DNA from: Aquabacterium sp. OR-4
GTDB taxonomy: Bacteria; Pseudomonadota; Gammaproteobacteria; Burkholderiales; Burkholderiaceae_C
Assembly (NCBI RefSeq): GCF_025290835.2
Contig: NZ_JAOCQD020000002.1
Coordinates: forward strand, 1,302,001-1,366,000
DNA length: 64,000 bases
Reading direction: 5' to 3'
Shown: piece by piece, positions 1-8,301 of the stretch
How positions within the stretch are numbered: the first letter of the stretch is position 1
How the letters are laid out: every line of letters begins with the position of its first letter
The notes under the pieces: model-generated
The model's database searches: none
What the model was told of the DNA's origin: nothing
What the model saw: only the letters and a program-made list of their open reading frames with translations
Translations under genes and position numbers: made by a program

Positions 1-2678
1 AGCTGCGGCAGCGTGGCGGTGGCCGTGCGGGTGATGTAGTTGATGTTCGAGCGCACCTGGGTGTAGTTGGCCAGCAGGCCCAGGTTGCTGAACATGCCCG
101 GTAGGAAGCGCAGCGGCGCCTGCAGGTTGAACTCGACCCCGTTGAGCGGCCCGCCCGGCGTGTTGGCGGCGCGGCTGACCGTGACGATCGAGCTGGGCAG
201 CGTCGGGCAGGCCGGCGTGCCACCGGTCAACGAGCAGCCGCCCGCGCTCAGCAGCGCATCGGGCAGGCCCAGCGTGCTGTAGGCCACACGCTCGCTGATG
301 CGCTGGATGTAGGTGTCGATCTTCTTGTGGAACAGGCCCAGCGAGACCATCGCGCCCTTGTCGTAGTACCACTCGGCCTGCAGGTCGAAGGTCTTGGCGC
401 GGATCGGTTCAAGCTGCGGGTTGCCGATATTCACCGTCTGCGCATTGACGTTGACGGCCGCCGACGGCGCCAGATCCACGTACTCGGGCCGCGACAGCGT
501 CTTGCCGGCCGAGAAGCGCACGAACACATTGCGCGGCAGCTGGGCGGTGAGGTTCAGTGCCGGCAGCACGTCGCGGTAGCCCTTCTCGAAGTTCACCGGT
601 GTCAGCGTGCCGCCGGCATTGACCAGCGCCGACGAGCGCGCGGTGGTGTCGGTGGCGCGCAGGCCGGCATTGCCGCGCAGCGGCACACCCAGCAGCTGGG
701 CGTTGAAGTCGGCCGACAGGTAGGCGGCCTGGATCTTCTCGTCGACCGTGCGGTTGGCCTGGGTCAGCCAGCTCAGCTGCGAGCCGGGCACGGCGGCGCA
801 GTTGCACTCGATGTCCCACACCTGGCGGAACTTGTCGAGATCCACCGCCACCCACTGCGACGGGAAGCCCGAGCCCTCCAGCCCGCGGCCGAAGCCGGTG
901 ATCAGGCGCGACACGCTGCCCATGTTGAACCCGGCCGGATTGGCCAGGCCGTTGGGCGCGCCGAAGCTGACCTCGAAGTTGTCCCAGGTGTTCTGCCGCA
1001 GCGACAGGCCGCTCTTCAGCGTGAGCTGCTCGTTGACTTCCCAGCTGCCGCCCAGGCTGTGGGTGGCCAGCTTGTTGCCGGTCTTGAGCACGCGGCCCAC
1101 GAACTGGCCATGCACCGTGCCGTCGGCATCCACCGGCCCCCAGCTGAAGTTGCTGGGGTTGGCCACGTCGATGCCGAAGTTCAGCGTGGGCACATTGCGG
1201 TTGTTGCGGAAGTCGAACGAGTAGCCGTTGACGTTGGGCGAGTCGAACTGCACCGTGGTGCGCTGCGGTGAATCGAGCGTGTTGCGCGACAGCCCGCTCA
1301 TGAACTCGAGCTTGACCCGCTCGCTCAGCTGGTGGCTGCCCGACAGCACATGCTGGCGAAAGCGCGTGTTGTTGACATCCAGCAGGCCCTCGGAGCGCAC
1401 ATCCACGCCGTTGAACTTGCCGTACTCCCAGCTGCCGTTGCCATTGAACGAGGCTTCGACGATCGAGGTCTGCGGCTTGCCGTTGGCCGCGGCCAGCGTG
1501 CGGCCGAACGAGATGGCCGAGATGTAGTTGTCGTAGCGGCTGTTGTTGAACTGGCCGGCCAGCAGGTCGAGGTTGAGCTCGGTGGCCACCGAAGGCCGCC
1601 ACTGGAAGGCCGCGGTCAGGCCGCTGCGCTCGTACTCGGCCACCGAGCGGCGGTAGCGCGGAATGCGCGGGTGAAAGGCACCGCTGCCCGCGGCCGGCGT
1701 GGCCACCGTGCCGCCGAAGTTGTCGGTGCGGCCGAACACGTTCTGGTAGGCCGCGGGGTCGGATGTGCGCGCCAGGTTCACGCCGCAGTTCGTGGCCGAG
1801 GCCCCGCGCACCGCATCGTTGCCCGGGCTTTGCGGCGAGTAGCCCAAGGGCGAGCAGAAACCGCCATCGGCACTGGCCGGCAGCAGCTCCACGGCTTCGT
1901 AGCCTTCTTCCATGGCCTGGCGCTTGGAGTAGGCCAGCGACACCAGCGCACCCAGCTTGCCCCAGGGCGTGTCCCAGCGGTCCGACACCAGGCCGGTGAG
2001 CCGCGGCGCGGTGTTGCGCGCCAGCGTGTTGTAGCCCTTCTGCGCGCTCAGCGAGACGGTGCGGCCGCTGAAGTCGAAGGGCCGCGCGGCGCGCAGATCC
2101 ACCGTGGCACCCAGCGAGCCTTCCTCCAGATCGGCCTGCGAGGTCTTGCGCACCTCCAGGCTGCTGAACAGCTCGGCCGCGAACACCGAGAAGTCGAAGG
2201 CGCGGCTGCGGTTGGTGCTGCCGTTGATGTCGGAGGCGCCGGTGGCCGAGATGGCCTCGATGCCGTTGATGCGCACCCGCGTGAAGCCGGCGCTGAGGCC
2301 GCGCACGCTGATCTGCTTGCCCTCGCCGCCATCGCCACGCGCCAGCGACACGCCGGGCACGCGCTGCAGCGACTCGGCCAGGTTGGCATCGGGAAACTTC
2401 GACACATCCTCGGCGCGGATCACGTCGACGATGCCGTCGGCGTTTTTCTTGGCGTTGAGCGCGCTGTTGAGGCTGGCGCGAAAGCCGGTCACCACCACCG
2501 CCTCGCTGGCGCTGGCCGGCGTGGCCGGCGCGGCCGCGGCGGCGCTGCCGGTGCCGGTCTGGGCCTGTGCGGCCAGGCCGGCCGCGGCGGCGGCCAGGGC
2601 CACGGCACGGGCCCCCATGGGCCAGCGCGGCTGCGCCGCTTGCCGCAGCGCGCGGCGATTGGTCTTGCTTGTTCCCAC
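1..2678 (-). CDS. TonB-dependent receptor (partial, C-terminus outside window)
   Basis: Outer-membrane active transporter powered by TonB; from its position it probably imports pectin fragments. About 892 residues are visible and the reading frame stays open to the window edge, so the last beta strands are missing. A GTG start at 2678 is chosen because AGGAGA lies just upstream and is followed by a signal peptide ending around AAQAQ. The plug domain follows (VVVTGFRASLNSAL, then FPDANLAESLQRVPGVS, residues about 60-170), then a long barrel with the conserved GNPQLEP-type segment near the visible end. Plug wording matches the Xanthomonas/Caulobacter-type receptor family (TIGR01782) often found in polysaccharide loci. 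It lies downstream of the PL1-CE12 gene in the same direction but is separated from it by a structured repeat. Family is sure; substrate is inferred. Confidence 0.9.
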   Translation of the reverse strand, partial: MGTSKTNRRALRQAAQPRWPMGARAVALAAAAAGLAAQAQTGTGSAAAAAPATPASASEAVVVTGFRASLNSALNAKKNADGIVDVIRAEDVSKFPDANLAESLQRVPGVSLARGDGGEGKQISVRGLSAGFTRVRINGIEAISATGASDINGSTNRSRAFDFSVFAAELFSSLEVRKTSQADLEEGSLGATVDLRAARPFDFSGRTVSLSAQKGYNTLARNTAPRLTGLVSDRWDTPWGKLGALVSLAYSKRQAMEEGYEAVELLPASADGGFCSPLGYSPQSPGNDAVRGASATNCGVNLARTSDPAAYQNVFGRTDNFGGTVATPAAGSGAFHPRIPRYRRSVAEYERSGLTAAFQWRPSVATELNLDLLAGQFNNSRYDNYISAISFGRTLAAANGKPQTSIVEASFNGNGSWEYGKFNGVDVRSEGLLDVNNTRFRQHVLSGSHQLSERVKLEFMSGLSRNTLDSPQRTTVQFDSPNVNGYSFDFRNNRNVPTLNFGIDVANPSNFSWGPVDADGTVHGQFVGRVLKTGNKLATHSLGGSWEVNEQLTLKSGLSLRQNTWDNFEVSFGAPNGLANPAGFNMGSVSRLITGFGRGLEGSGFPSQWVAVDLDKFRQVWDIECNCAAVPGSQLSWLTQANRTVDEKIQAAYLSADFNAQLLGVPLRGNAGLRATDTTARSSALVNAGGTLTPVNFEKGYRDVLPALNLTAQLPRNVFVRFSAGKTLSRPEYVDLAPSAAVNVNAQTVNIGNPQLEPIRAKTFDLQAEWYYDKGAMVSLGLFHKKIDTYIQRISERVAYSTLGLPDALLSAGGCSLTGGTPACPTLPSSIVTVSRAANTPGGPLNGVEFNLQAPLRFLPGMFSNLGLLANYTQVRSNINYITRTATATLPQ

Positions 2679-2854
2679 CTGTGTCTCCTGTTGTCTCGAG
2701 GGCTTGGCCTTCGGGCCGCTGCCATGTTCACGGGCCGGCCGCCGGCCCGCAATGCAGCGGCCGGAAACAATCAGGAAGATGAGCGCTCCACCCGGCCGCG
2801 CCCGCACCGCGCTAGGGGATAGACCTGAAGCGCAGGCCGCCGACCCAGGTGTTG

Positions 2855-3130
2855 CCCTAGTCCAGTGAAACCGAGAAATCGGATGTGCGCAGGGGTTTGG
2901 CAGGGCAGGCGACAAGGCGCGGCCCGCAGCCCAGGCTAAACGCCTGGGCAAGGGTTGCAACACCGGCGCATGCCCTGCCAGACCCCTGCCCGCAGGGTGG
3001 GCACCTGTCAGGGGAGCCCTCGTCGTTGCCGGTGCTCGCCGGGTGCCCAACCCGGCTGCGCCCGGCGCCTAGATGGCGCCCCTGACAGGTACCCACGCAC
3101 ATCCGATTTCTCGGTTTCACTGGACTAGGG
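2855..3130. repeat. 276-bp inverted-repeat element with two nested hairpins
   Basis: Positions 2855-2889 and 3096-3130 are perfect 35-bp inverted repeats (outer ends CCCTAG...CTAGGG). Between them, 2890-2907 pairs with 2971-2988 (18 bp, one G-T pair) and encloses an 8-bp hairpin (2929-2936/2942-2949, loop TAAAC). Then 2998-3014 pairs with 3079-3095 (16 of 17) and encloses a 7-bp hairpin (3038-3044/3050-3056, 5-nt loop). The whole can fold as a Y-shaped three-way junction. The right end provides the last Pro codon and TAG stop of the PL1-CE12 gene. No transposase is inside. CTAG at both ends could be a target duplication of an IS5-like insertion, but CTAG is itself palindromic so this cannot be decided. 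The rest of the 446-bp gene-free stretch (2679-2854) is the leader of the receptor gene, with no further clear signal. Confidence 0.85.
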
Positions 3131-5425
3131 TTTGAGCCAGCCGGCGCCGGCCAGGCCCTGCGCCCGCCAGGCCTGCACCGCCAGCGTGGCGGTGGCCTGG
3201 GCGCCGGCCTGCACGTAGTGGGTGTTGTCCTGCAGGCCTTGCGGCAGGCTGTCCCACTGGCCCGGGGCGATGTGCATGAACAAGGCCTTGCTGGCCTCGG
3301 GGCCCAGCTGCTGCAGCTGGGCGCTGGTGAGCGCGTTCAGGTCGATCAGGCCCACGCCCATGGCGGCGGCCACCTGGCGCGTCACGGCCGGGTAGTCGCC
3401 CAGGGTCTGCTGCACCTGGCCTTGCGCGTCGAAGCTGCGCCGCGCCACCGCGGTGGCCAGCAGCGGTGTGGCCCCGCGTGCGCGCAGCTCGGTGATGAAG
3501 CGGCGCAGATAGGCCTGGTAGTCGGTGTGCGCCTCGGCATAACGCGCCGGGTCATCGGCCTTCATGTCGTTGTGCGCAAACTGGATCAGCACCACATCGC
3601 CCGGCGCCAGCTGGCCCAGCACATGGGCCCAGCGCCCCTCGTCGACAAAGCGGCGCGTGCTGCGGCCGTTGGCCGCATGGTTGACCAGGCGCTCGGGCCG
3701 GTCGAGCATCGGGCGCAGGGCCATGCCCCAGCCGCGCTCGGGGTGGGCCGGCAAGGGCGCCTTGTCGGCCATGGTGCTGTCACCCACCAGGTGCAGGGCC
3801 GGGTGCAGCGTGGCGCGCGGCAGCGGCGGGCTGGCCTTGCCGGCGCTGGGCACCGGCATGTGTTTCGAGACCAGGCTGGCCAGGTACAGCTCGAGCTCGG
3901 TGTAGCCGGTGTAGGGGTCGGTGCGCGCGCCGTCGGCGGCATCGGCCGGGTCCAGGCCACGCTGGCGTTCCCAGGCATCGGGCATGCCGTCGCGGTCGGC
4001 GTCGGGCGGCGGCGGCAGGCTCTTCAGCAGCGGCCAGCCGCCCACCTGGGCCTGGCTGTCGATCAGGCGGCCGCCGCGCTGCCTGAACTGCTGCAGCACG
4101 CGCTGGTCCACCGCGTCGCGCACCAGCACCGCGCCGGCATGGGCCAGCACGCGCTGCTCGGCCTCGGCCGCGGCCACGGTGTGCACCGGCCCCAGGTTCA
4201 GCGGCGCGGCCAGCCAGTAGCCGGCGGGCAGGCCCTGCGGCAGGTGTTTGGGATGGGCGCGCCACAGGCTGCGGGCATCGGCGGGCAGCTGCCCGTCCAT
4301 CTGGTTGCCCTCGGCATGGGCCTGGGCCAGCGGGCTGCTTTCCTCGAACGCCCAGGCGCCCTGGCTGGACGGGCCGCGCCGGTAGCTGTTGGCCACAAAG
4401 CCGTAGGTGCTGCGCGTGGCGGTGTCGAGGTTGTAGCCGGCGCGCTCGCGGCCCCAGTCGTAGAACAGGTTGTTGCGGAACTCGAAGAAGCCGCCCTCGG
4501 CGTCCAGCGCCGGGCCGTGCCAGTTGCCCGGCCGCGGCATGCGGTCGGCATGGTGGGCCCACAGGTTGTGCTGGAAGCTCAGGCGCGCGCCGCGCCCGGC
4601 GCGCAGCAGGGTGCCGAAGCCGTGCTTGTGCGGCGCCTTCACGCGGTTGGCATCGAGTGATTCGCTGATCAGGCACCACTGCACGCTCACCGCGTCGAAG
4701 CTGCGCTCGGGCCGGTCGAAGCGGGCGCTGGCCGACAGCACCTCGTCGGTGCTCCAGCTGGCCGAGACATGGTCGATGACGATGCGCCGGCCCGAGACGA
4801 TGCCGATGGCATCGCCATCGACCCCGCTCTCGTCGCCCAGGCGGCTGCGGATGAAGCGCAGCACCACGTCGTCGGCGGCGATCTCCAGCGGCTGGTCGCG
4901 CAGCGTGATGCCGTCGCCCGGCGCGGTCTGGCCGGCGATGGTGATGCGGCCGTTCCTGACCACCAGCGGGGTCTTCAGCGCGATGGTGCCCGAGACCTCG
5001 AAGACCACGGTGCGCGGCCCCTGGGCTTCGACCGCGGCGCGCAGCGAGCCGGGGCCGCTGTCGCCGAGGTTGCTGACGAAGATCACCCGCCCGCCGCGCC
5101 CGCCCAGCGCGAAGCGGCCTGCGCCCTCGGCGCCCGGAAAGGCCGGCAGGCCCTCGTCGCGCGCGCCGTCGGTGGCCTTCCAGCCCGGCGGCACGCTCAC
5201 TGGGCTACCTTCAGGCTGCGCCTTCCGGTTTTCGCCTTGGGGGCGGCCCGGCGGGCTCATGGCCGGGCGGCCGGCGGCGGCGGCCACCTCCACGGCCGTG
5301 GCGCCCTGCGGCGCGGCGCCCTGCAGCGCGCAGGCGGCCAGGCCCAGCGGCAGCAGCAGGGCCGCCAGCCGGGTGAGGGCCGGCCGTGCAGCCCGGTGGC
5401 GGGCCGGGGTCAGGCGCAGCCGCAT
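3125..5425 (-). CDS. Pectate lyase PL1 - rhamnogalacturonan acetylesterase CE12 fusion lipoprotein
   Basis: A 766-residue two-enzyme protein. An N-terminal signal with lipobox LAAC (Cys32) points to a lipid-anchored protein. Residues about 93-470 are a PL1-type parallel beta helix (AFPGAEGAG start, VIDHVSASWSTDE about 216-228, HADRMPRP about 292-299 with the R-x-P-x-R-like catalytic region), ending in a calcium-loop-like DADRDGMPDAWE. Residues about 543-766 are an SGNH esterase of the CE12 type: GDS with Ser550, GRSTRR about 587, FAHND about 616-620 and DNTH about 733-736. It would cleave de-esterified homogalacturonan and remove acetyl groups from rhamnogalacturonan. Its start overlaps the upstream receptor stop by ATGA, so the two are translationally coupled. 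The stop codon lies in the right arm of the inverted-repeat element. The domain calls are strong; the acetylesterase substrate is inferred from family. Confidence 0.88.
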   Translation of the reverse strand: MRLRLTPARHRAARPALTRLAALLLPLGLAACALQGAAPQGATAVEVAAAAGRPAMSPPGRPQGENRKAQPEGSPVSVPPGWKATDGARDEGLPAFPGAEGAGRFALGGRGGRVIFVSNLGDSGPGSLRAAVEAQGPRTVVFEVSGTIALKTPLVVRNGRITIAGQTAPGDGITLRDQPLEIAADDVVLRFIRSRLGDESGVDGDAIGIVSGRRIVIDHVSASWSTDEVLSASARFDRPERSFDAVSVQWCLISESLDANRVKAPHKHGFGTLLRAGRGARLSFQHNLWAHHADRMPRPGNWHGPALDAEGGFFEFRNNLFYDWGRERAGYNLDTATRSTYGFVANSYRRGPSSQGAWAFEESSPLAQAHAEGNQMDGQLPADARSLWRAHPKHLPQGLPAGYWLAAPLNLGPVHTVAAAEAEQRVLAHAGAVLVRDAVDQRVLQQFRQRGGRLIDSQAQVGGWPLLKSLPPPPDADRDGMPDAWERQRGLDPADAADGARTDPYTGYTELELYLASLVSKHMPVPSAGKASPPLPRATLHPALHLVGDSTMADKAPLPAHPERGWGMALRPMLDRPERLVNHAANGRSTRRFVDEGRWAHVLGQLAPGDVVLIQFAHNDMKADDPARYAEAHTDYQAYLRRFITELRARGATPLLATAVARRSFDAQGQVQQTLGDYPAVTRQVAAAMGVGLIDLNALTSAQLQQLGPEASKALFMHIAPGQWDSLPQGLQDNTHYVQAGAQATATLAVQAWRAQGLAGAGWLKP

Positions 5426-8250
5426 CAGAACGTGTACTCGGCGCTCACGCGGTAGGCGCGGCCCACCACGTCGGCGGTGCTGGTGAGGTAGCCCTGGTAG
5501 CCGCTGTGGTTGGTCTGCGGCGGGTTGCGATCGGTCAGGTTGTTGATCGCCAGGCCCAGCTTGAGCTGCTTGATGCCGGTGTACTGCAGCGCCAGGTTGT
5601 ACTGCTCGTACGAGGCCACGTTGCGCGGCCCGGTGGTGCCGGTGCCGGTGCGCGTGGCCAGGTTCTGGTCACGCACCTTGCTCTGGTAGCGCTGCGACAG
5701 CTGCGCCGCGAAGGCCCCGCGCGACCAGCCCAGGCTGGCCACGTGGCGCCAGCGGTTGTTCATGCCGCGGGTGTTGTTGCTGAGGCCGGCATTGGGGTTG
5801 ACCGGCACCACGTCGTTGTACTGGCCCAGGGCCGAGATCCACTGGTTGCCGTTGACGTCTTCGCTGCGCGCGTCCCACTTCAGCAGATAGGCCACATCGA
5901 GCCCGGCGCTGAACTGGCCCAGGTCGCTCTTGGGGGCCACGAACTTCAGGCTCACGTCGAGGCCGCGGCTGAGGATCGAGCCCACGTTGCCGGGGGTGTT
6001 GATCACCGCGTCGACGGCCAGCGTGCCATCGGCGTTGCGCCGGTACAGGCCGGTGTAGAGGCTGGGGTTGGCCAGGATGAAGTTGATGTTGCGCGTGCCG
6101 ATCACGTCGTCGATCTGGGTCTCCCAGAAGTCGACCGTGATGCCGAACTCGCGCACTGGCTGGAAGGCCACGCCCAGGTTGAACGAGCGCGAGGTCTCGG
6201 CCTTGACGCCGCTGTTGCCCGGCACCTTGGTGATCTGGTTGCGGTTGGCCATCTGGCACACCTGCTCGCTGGTGTAGCCCGCCGCCGGCGTGCGCACGCC
6301 GTTGACGGTGGGGCACAGCAGCGGGTCGTCGAAGGTGGCGATGGCCGTGCGCTCGGTTTCCTTGGAGTACACCTCGGGCAGGCTGGGGGCGCGGAAGCCG
6401 GTGTTGGCCGAGGCGCGCAGGGTCAGCGCGCTCAGCGGCTGCCAGCGCACGCTGAGCTTGGGGTTGACCGTGGTCTCGCCCAGGTCGTCGTACTGGTCGG
6501 CGCGCACCGCGGCATTGAACGACAGGTTCTTGCGCAGCGGCAGCTCCAGCTCGGTGAACAGCGAGCTGATCTTGCGCGTGCGCTCGGTGCTGCTGGAGGC
6601 GCGCGCGCCGGCCACGGCGGCGTCCTGGCCCAGCACATTGACCAGGCCGTTCAGCGAGCTCAGCGGGTCGTTGTCGGCAAAGCCCACGGCCTCCCAGCCG
6701 TCGCGGCGCAGTTCGCCACCCACGGCCAGCGTGGCCGCGCCGCCCGAGAGCTCGAACAGCTCGCGCGAGACGGTGACATCGACGCTGTCGTTGAGCGTCT
6801 TGTGCAGGCGGTAGGTGCGGCCCTCGAGGTTCTTGCCGGCCAGCAGGGCCAGGCCCTCGGCGGTTTGCAGGCCGAAGGGGTTCAGGCGCGCATCCAGGAA
6901 CTGCGTGGTGGCCGTGCCCTGCACGCTGACCAGGCCGCTGGCCGAGACCCAGCCGCTGCCGAACTTGGTGCGGCGCTCGGCGCGGCCGATGTTCAGGCCG
7001 GCGCGGTAGTCCCAGCCCATCAGCTGGCCTTCAGACTCGAGCACCACGCGGTTGTTGGTGTGCTCGTCGCGGCGGATGCGCGGGCCGGTGTCGACCACCG
7101 ACCACAGCACGTCGATCGGCCGGCCGGCCAGCGTCTGCCCGGCGATGGTGGGCGTGATGCCGTTGCCGGGGTAGTAGGGGTGGGTGCTGGTCAGGCGCAC
7201 GGTCACCGGCGTGGGGTCGTTGTACTGGCCCACGCGGTAGAAGCCGTGGTTGACCGACAGGCTCACGCGGTGGCCGGCCAGCATCAGGCTGCCGCGGGCA
7301 AACAGCGTGGTGATGTCGTTGTCGTTGCTGAACGGGCGGTAGTTGTTCTCGTTGTCGGCAAAGCAGGTGCGGCTGCTGCCGCTGATGCTGGGCGCCGAGT
7401 AGCCGGCCAGGCAGCCGGTGGCGTAGTAGGGGTTCCAGCGGATGGTGCGCTGGCTGCTGGTGGGATGGGTGGGATCGGTGAAGTTGCCCGGCGCCGCATT
7501 GCTGCCCAGGCCCGAGGTGTTGTTGATGCCCAGCGTGGCCAGCACCGCGGGGTCGATCAGCTCGGGGCGGTCCTTGCGCAGCAGGATGGCGCGCTTTTGC
7601 ACCTCGAGCGCGCCGTAGATGTTCCAGCCGTCCTTTTGCAGGTTGCCGCGGCCGGCCAGCAGGCCCACGTCCTGCTCGTCGGCGCCGCCCGAGGCCTCGG
7701 GCTGCATGGCCGCGACCTTGATCTTCAGGCCCTCGAAGCTCTTGCGGGTGTAGAAGGCCTGCACGCCGCCGATGGCATCCGAGCCATAGCTGCTGGAGGC
7801 GCCGTCGCGCAGGATGTCGGTGCGCTCGAGCGCCATGCGCGGGATCACCGACACGCTGACGTACTGGTTGACCAGCGATTCCTTGGCCAGGCGGCGCCCG
7901 TCCAGCAGGGTGAGCGTGCGCATCGGGCCGAAGCCGCGCAGGCTGGTCATCGGGCCGGCGGTGCCGGCATTGCTGCCCAGCGAGTTGGCCTGCGGCAGCT
8001 CGAGCATGAAGTCCTTCAGCTCGGTGTGGCCGCGCAGCTCGAGCTCGGCCGAGGACACCGAGGTCACCGGCAGCGGCGAGTCATCGACCACGCGGCGGAT
8101 GATCGAGCCGGTGATCTCCACGCGCTGCGGGTCGGCGGTCTGCGCCAGCGCCGGCTGCAGGCTGGCGATCAGGCCGAAGGCGGCCAGCGCCGTGGCACGC
8201 GGCTGCAGCACCGTGCGGCGGCGGGAGGCTTTGACAGGGGTCGGGTTCAT
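5425..8250 (-). CDS. TonB-dependent receptor, likely pectin oligosaccharide uptake
   Basis: Complete outer-membrane receptor of 941 residues. The signal peptide ends near ALAQ (residue about 37); the plug begins QRVEITGSIIRR and includes LRGFGPMRTLTLLDGRRL and the DGASSSYGSDAIGG segment (about 40-170). The 22-strand barrel follows and ends with an aromatic terminal residue (AEYTF), as outer-membrane proteins do. NPKLSVRWQP and GFRAPSLPEVY are typical barrel motifs. It sits between the PL1-CE8 gene upstream (51-bp gap) and the PL1-CE12 gene downstream (ATGA overlap), so the three are probably one operon. That context suggests import of galacturonide oligomers. It belongs to a different receptor subfamily from the one at the left edge of the window. 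Confidence 0.92.
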   Translation of the reverse strand: MNPTPVKASRRRTVLQPRATALAAFGLIASLQPALAQTADPQRVEITGSIIRRVVDDSPLPVTSVSSAELELRGHTELKDFMLELPQANSLGSNAGTAGPMTSLRGFGPMRTLTLLDGRRLAKESLVNQYVSVSVIPRMALERTDILRDGASSSYGSDAIGGVQAFYTRKSFEGLKIKVAAMQPEASGGADEQDVGLLAGRGNLQKDGWNIYGALEVQKRAILLRKDRPELIDPAVLATLGINNTSGLGSNAAPGNFTDPTHPTSSQRTIRWNPYYATGCLAGYSAPSISGSSRTCFADNENNYRPFSNDNDITTLFARGSLMLAGHRVSLSVNHGFYRVGQYNDPTPVTVRLTSTHPYYPGNGITPTIAGQTLAGRPIDVLWSVVDTGPRIRRDEHTNNRVVLESEGQLMGWDYRAGLNIGRAERRTKFGSGWVSASGLVSVQGTATTQFLDARLNPFGLQTAEGLALLAGKNLEGRTYRLHKTLNDSVDVTVSRELFELSGGAATLAVGGELRRDGWEAVGFADNDPLSSLNGLVNVLGQDAAVAGARASSSTERTRKISSLFTELELPLRKNLSFNAAVRADQYDDLGETTVNPKLSVRWQPLSALTLRASANTGFRAPSLPEVYSKETERTAIATFDDPLLCPTVNGVRTPAAGYTSEQVCQMANRNQITKVPGNSGVKAETSRSFNLGVAFQPVREFGITVDFWETQIDDVIGTRNINFILANPSLYTGLYRRNADGTLAVDAVINTPGNVGSILSRGLDVSLKFVAPKSDLGQFSAGLDVAYLLKWDARSEDVNGNQWISALGQYNDVVPVNPNAGLSNNTRGMNNRWRHVASLGWSRGAFAAQLSQRYQSKVRDQNLATRTGTGTTGPRNVASYEQYNLALQYTGIKQLKLGLAINNLTDRNPPQTNHSGYQGYLTSTADVVGRAYRVSAEYTF

Positions 8251-8301
8251 GGCTCTTTTGTCTCCGTGGTGATGTGGGGATGAAGATGGGGCTGCGGCCG
8301 C

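Noticed and set aside
2857..3120. 87-codon frame inside the inverted-repeat element
   Set aside because: It arises from the repeat sequence, lacks a ribosome site and shows no protein-like pattern.
2855..3130. Complete insertion sequence
   Set aside because: The interior is only about 200 bases and holds no transposase, so at most it is a non-autonomous element.
5386..8283. 965-codon open frame on the plus strand opposite the TonB receptor
   Set aside because: It is an antisense shadow produced by high GC; it is rich in Ala, Gly, Val and His with no domain, while the minus-strand frame encodes a full receptor.
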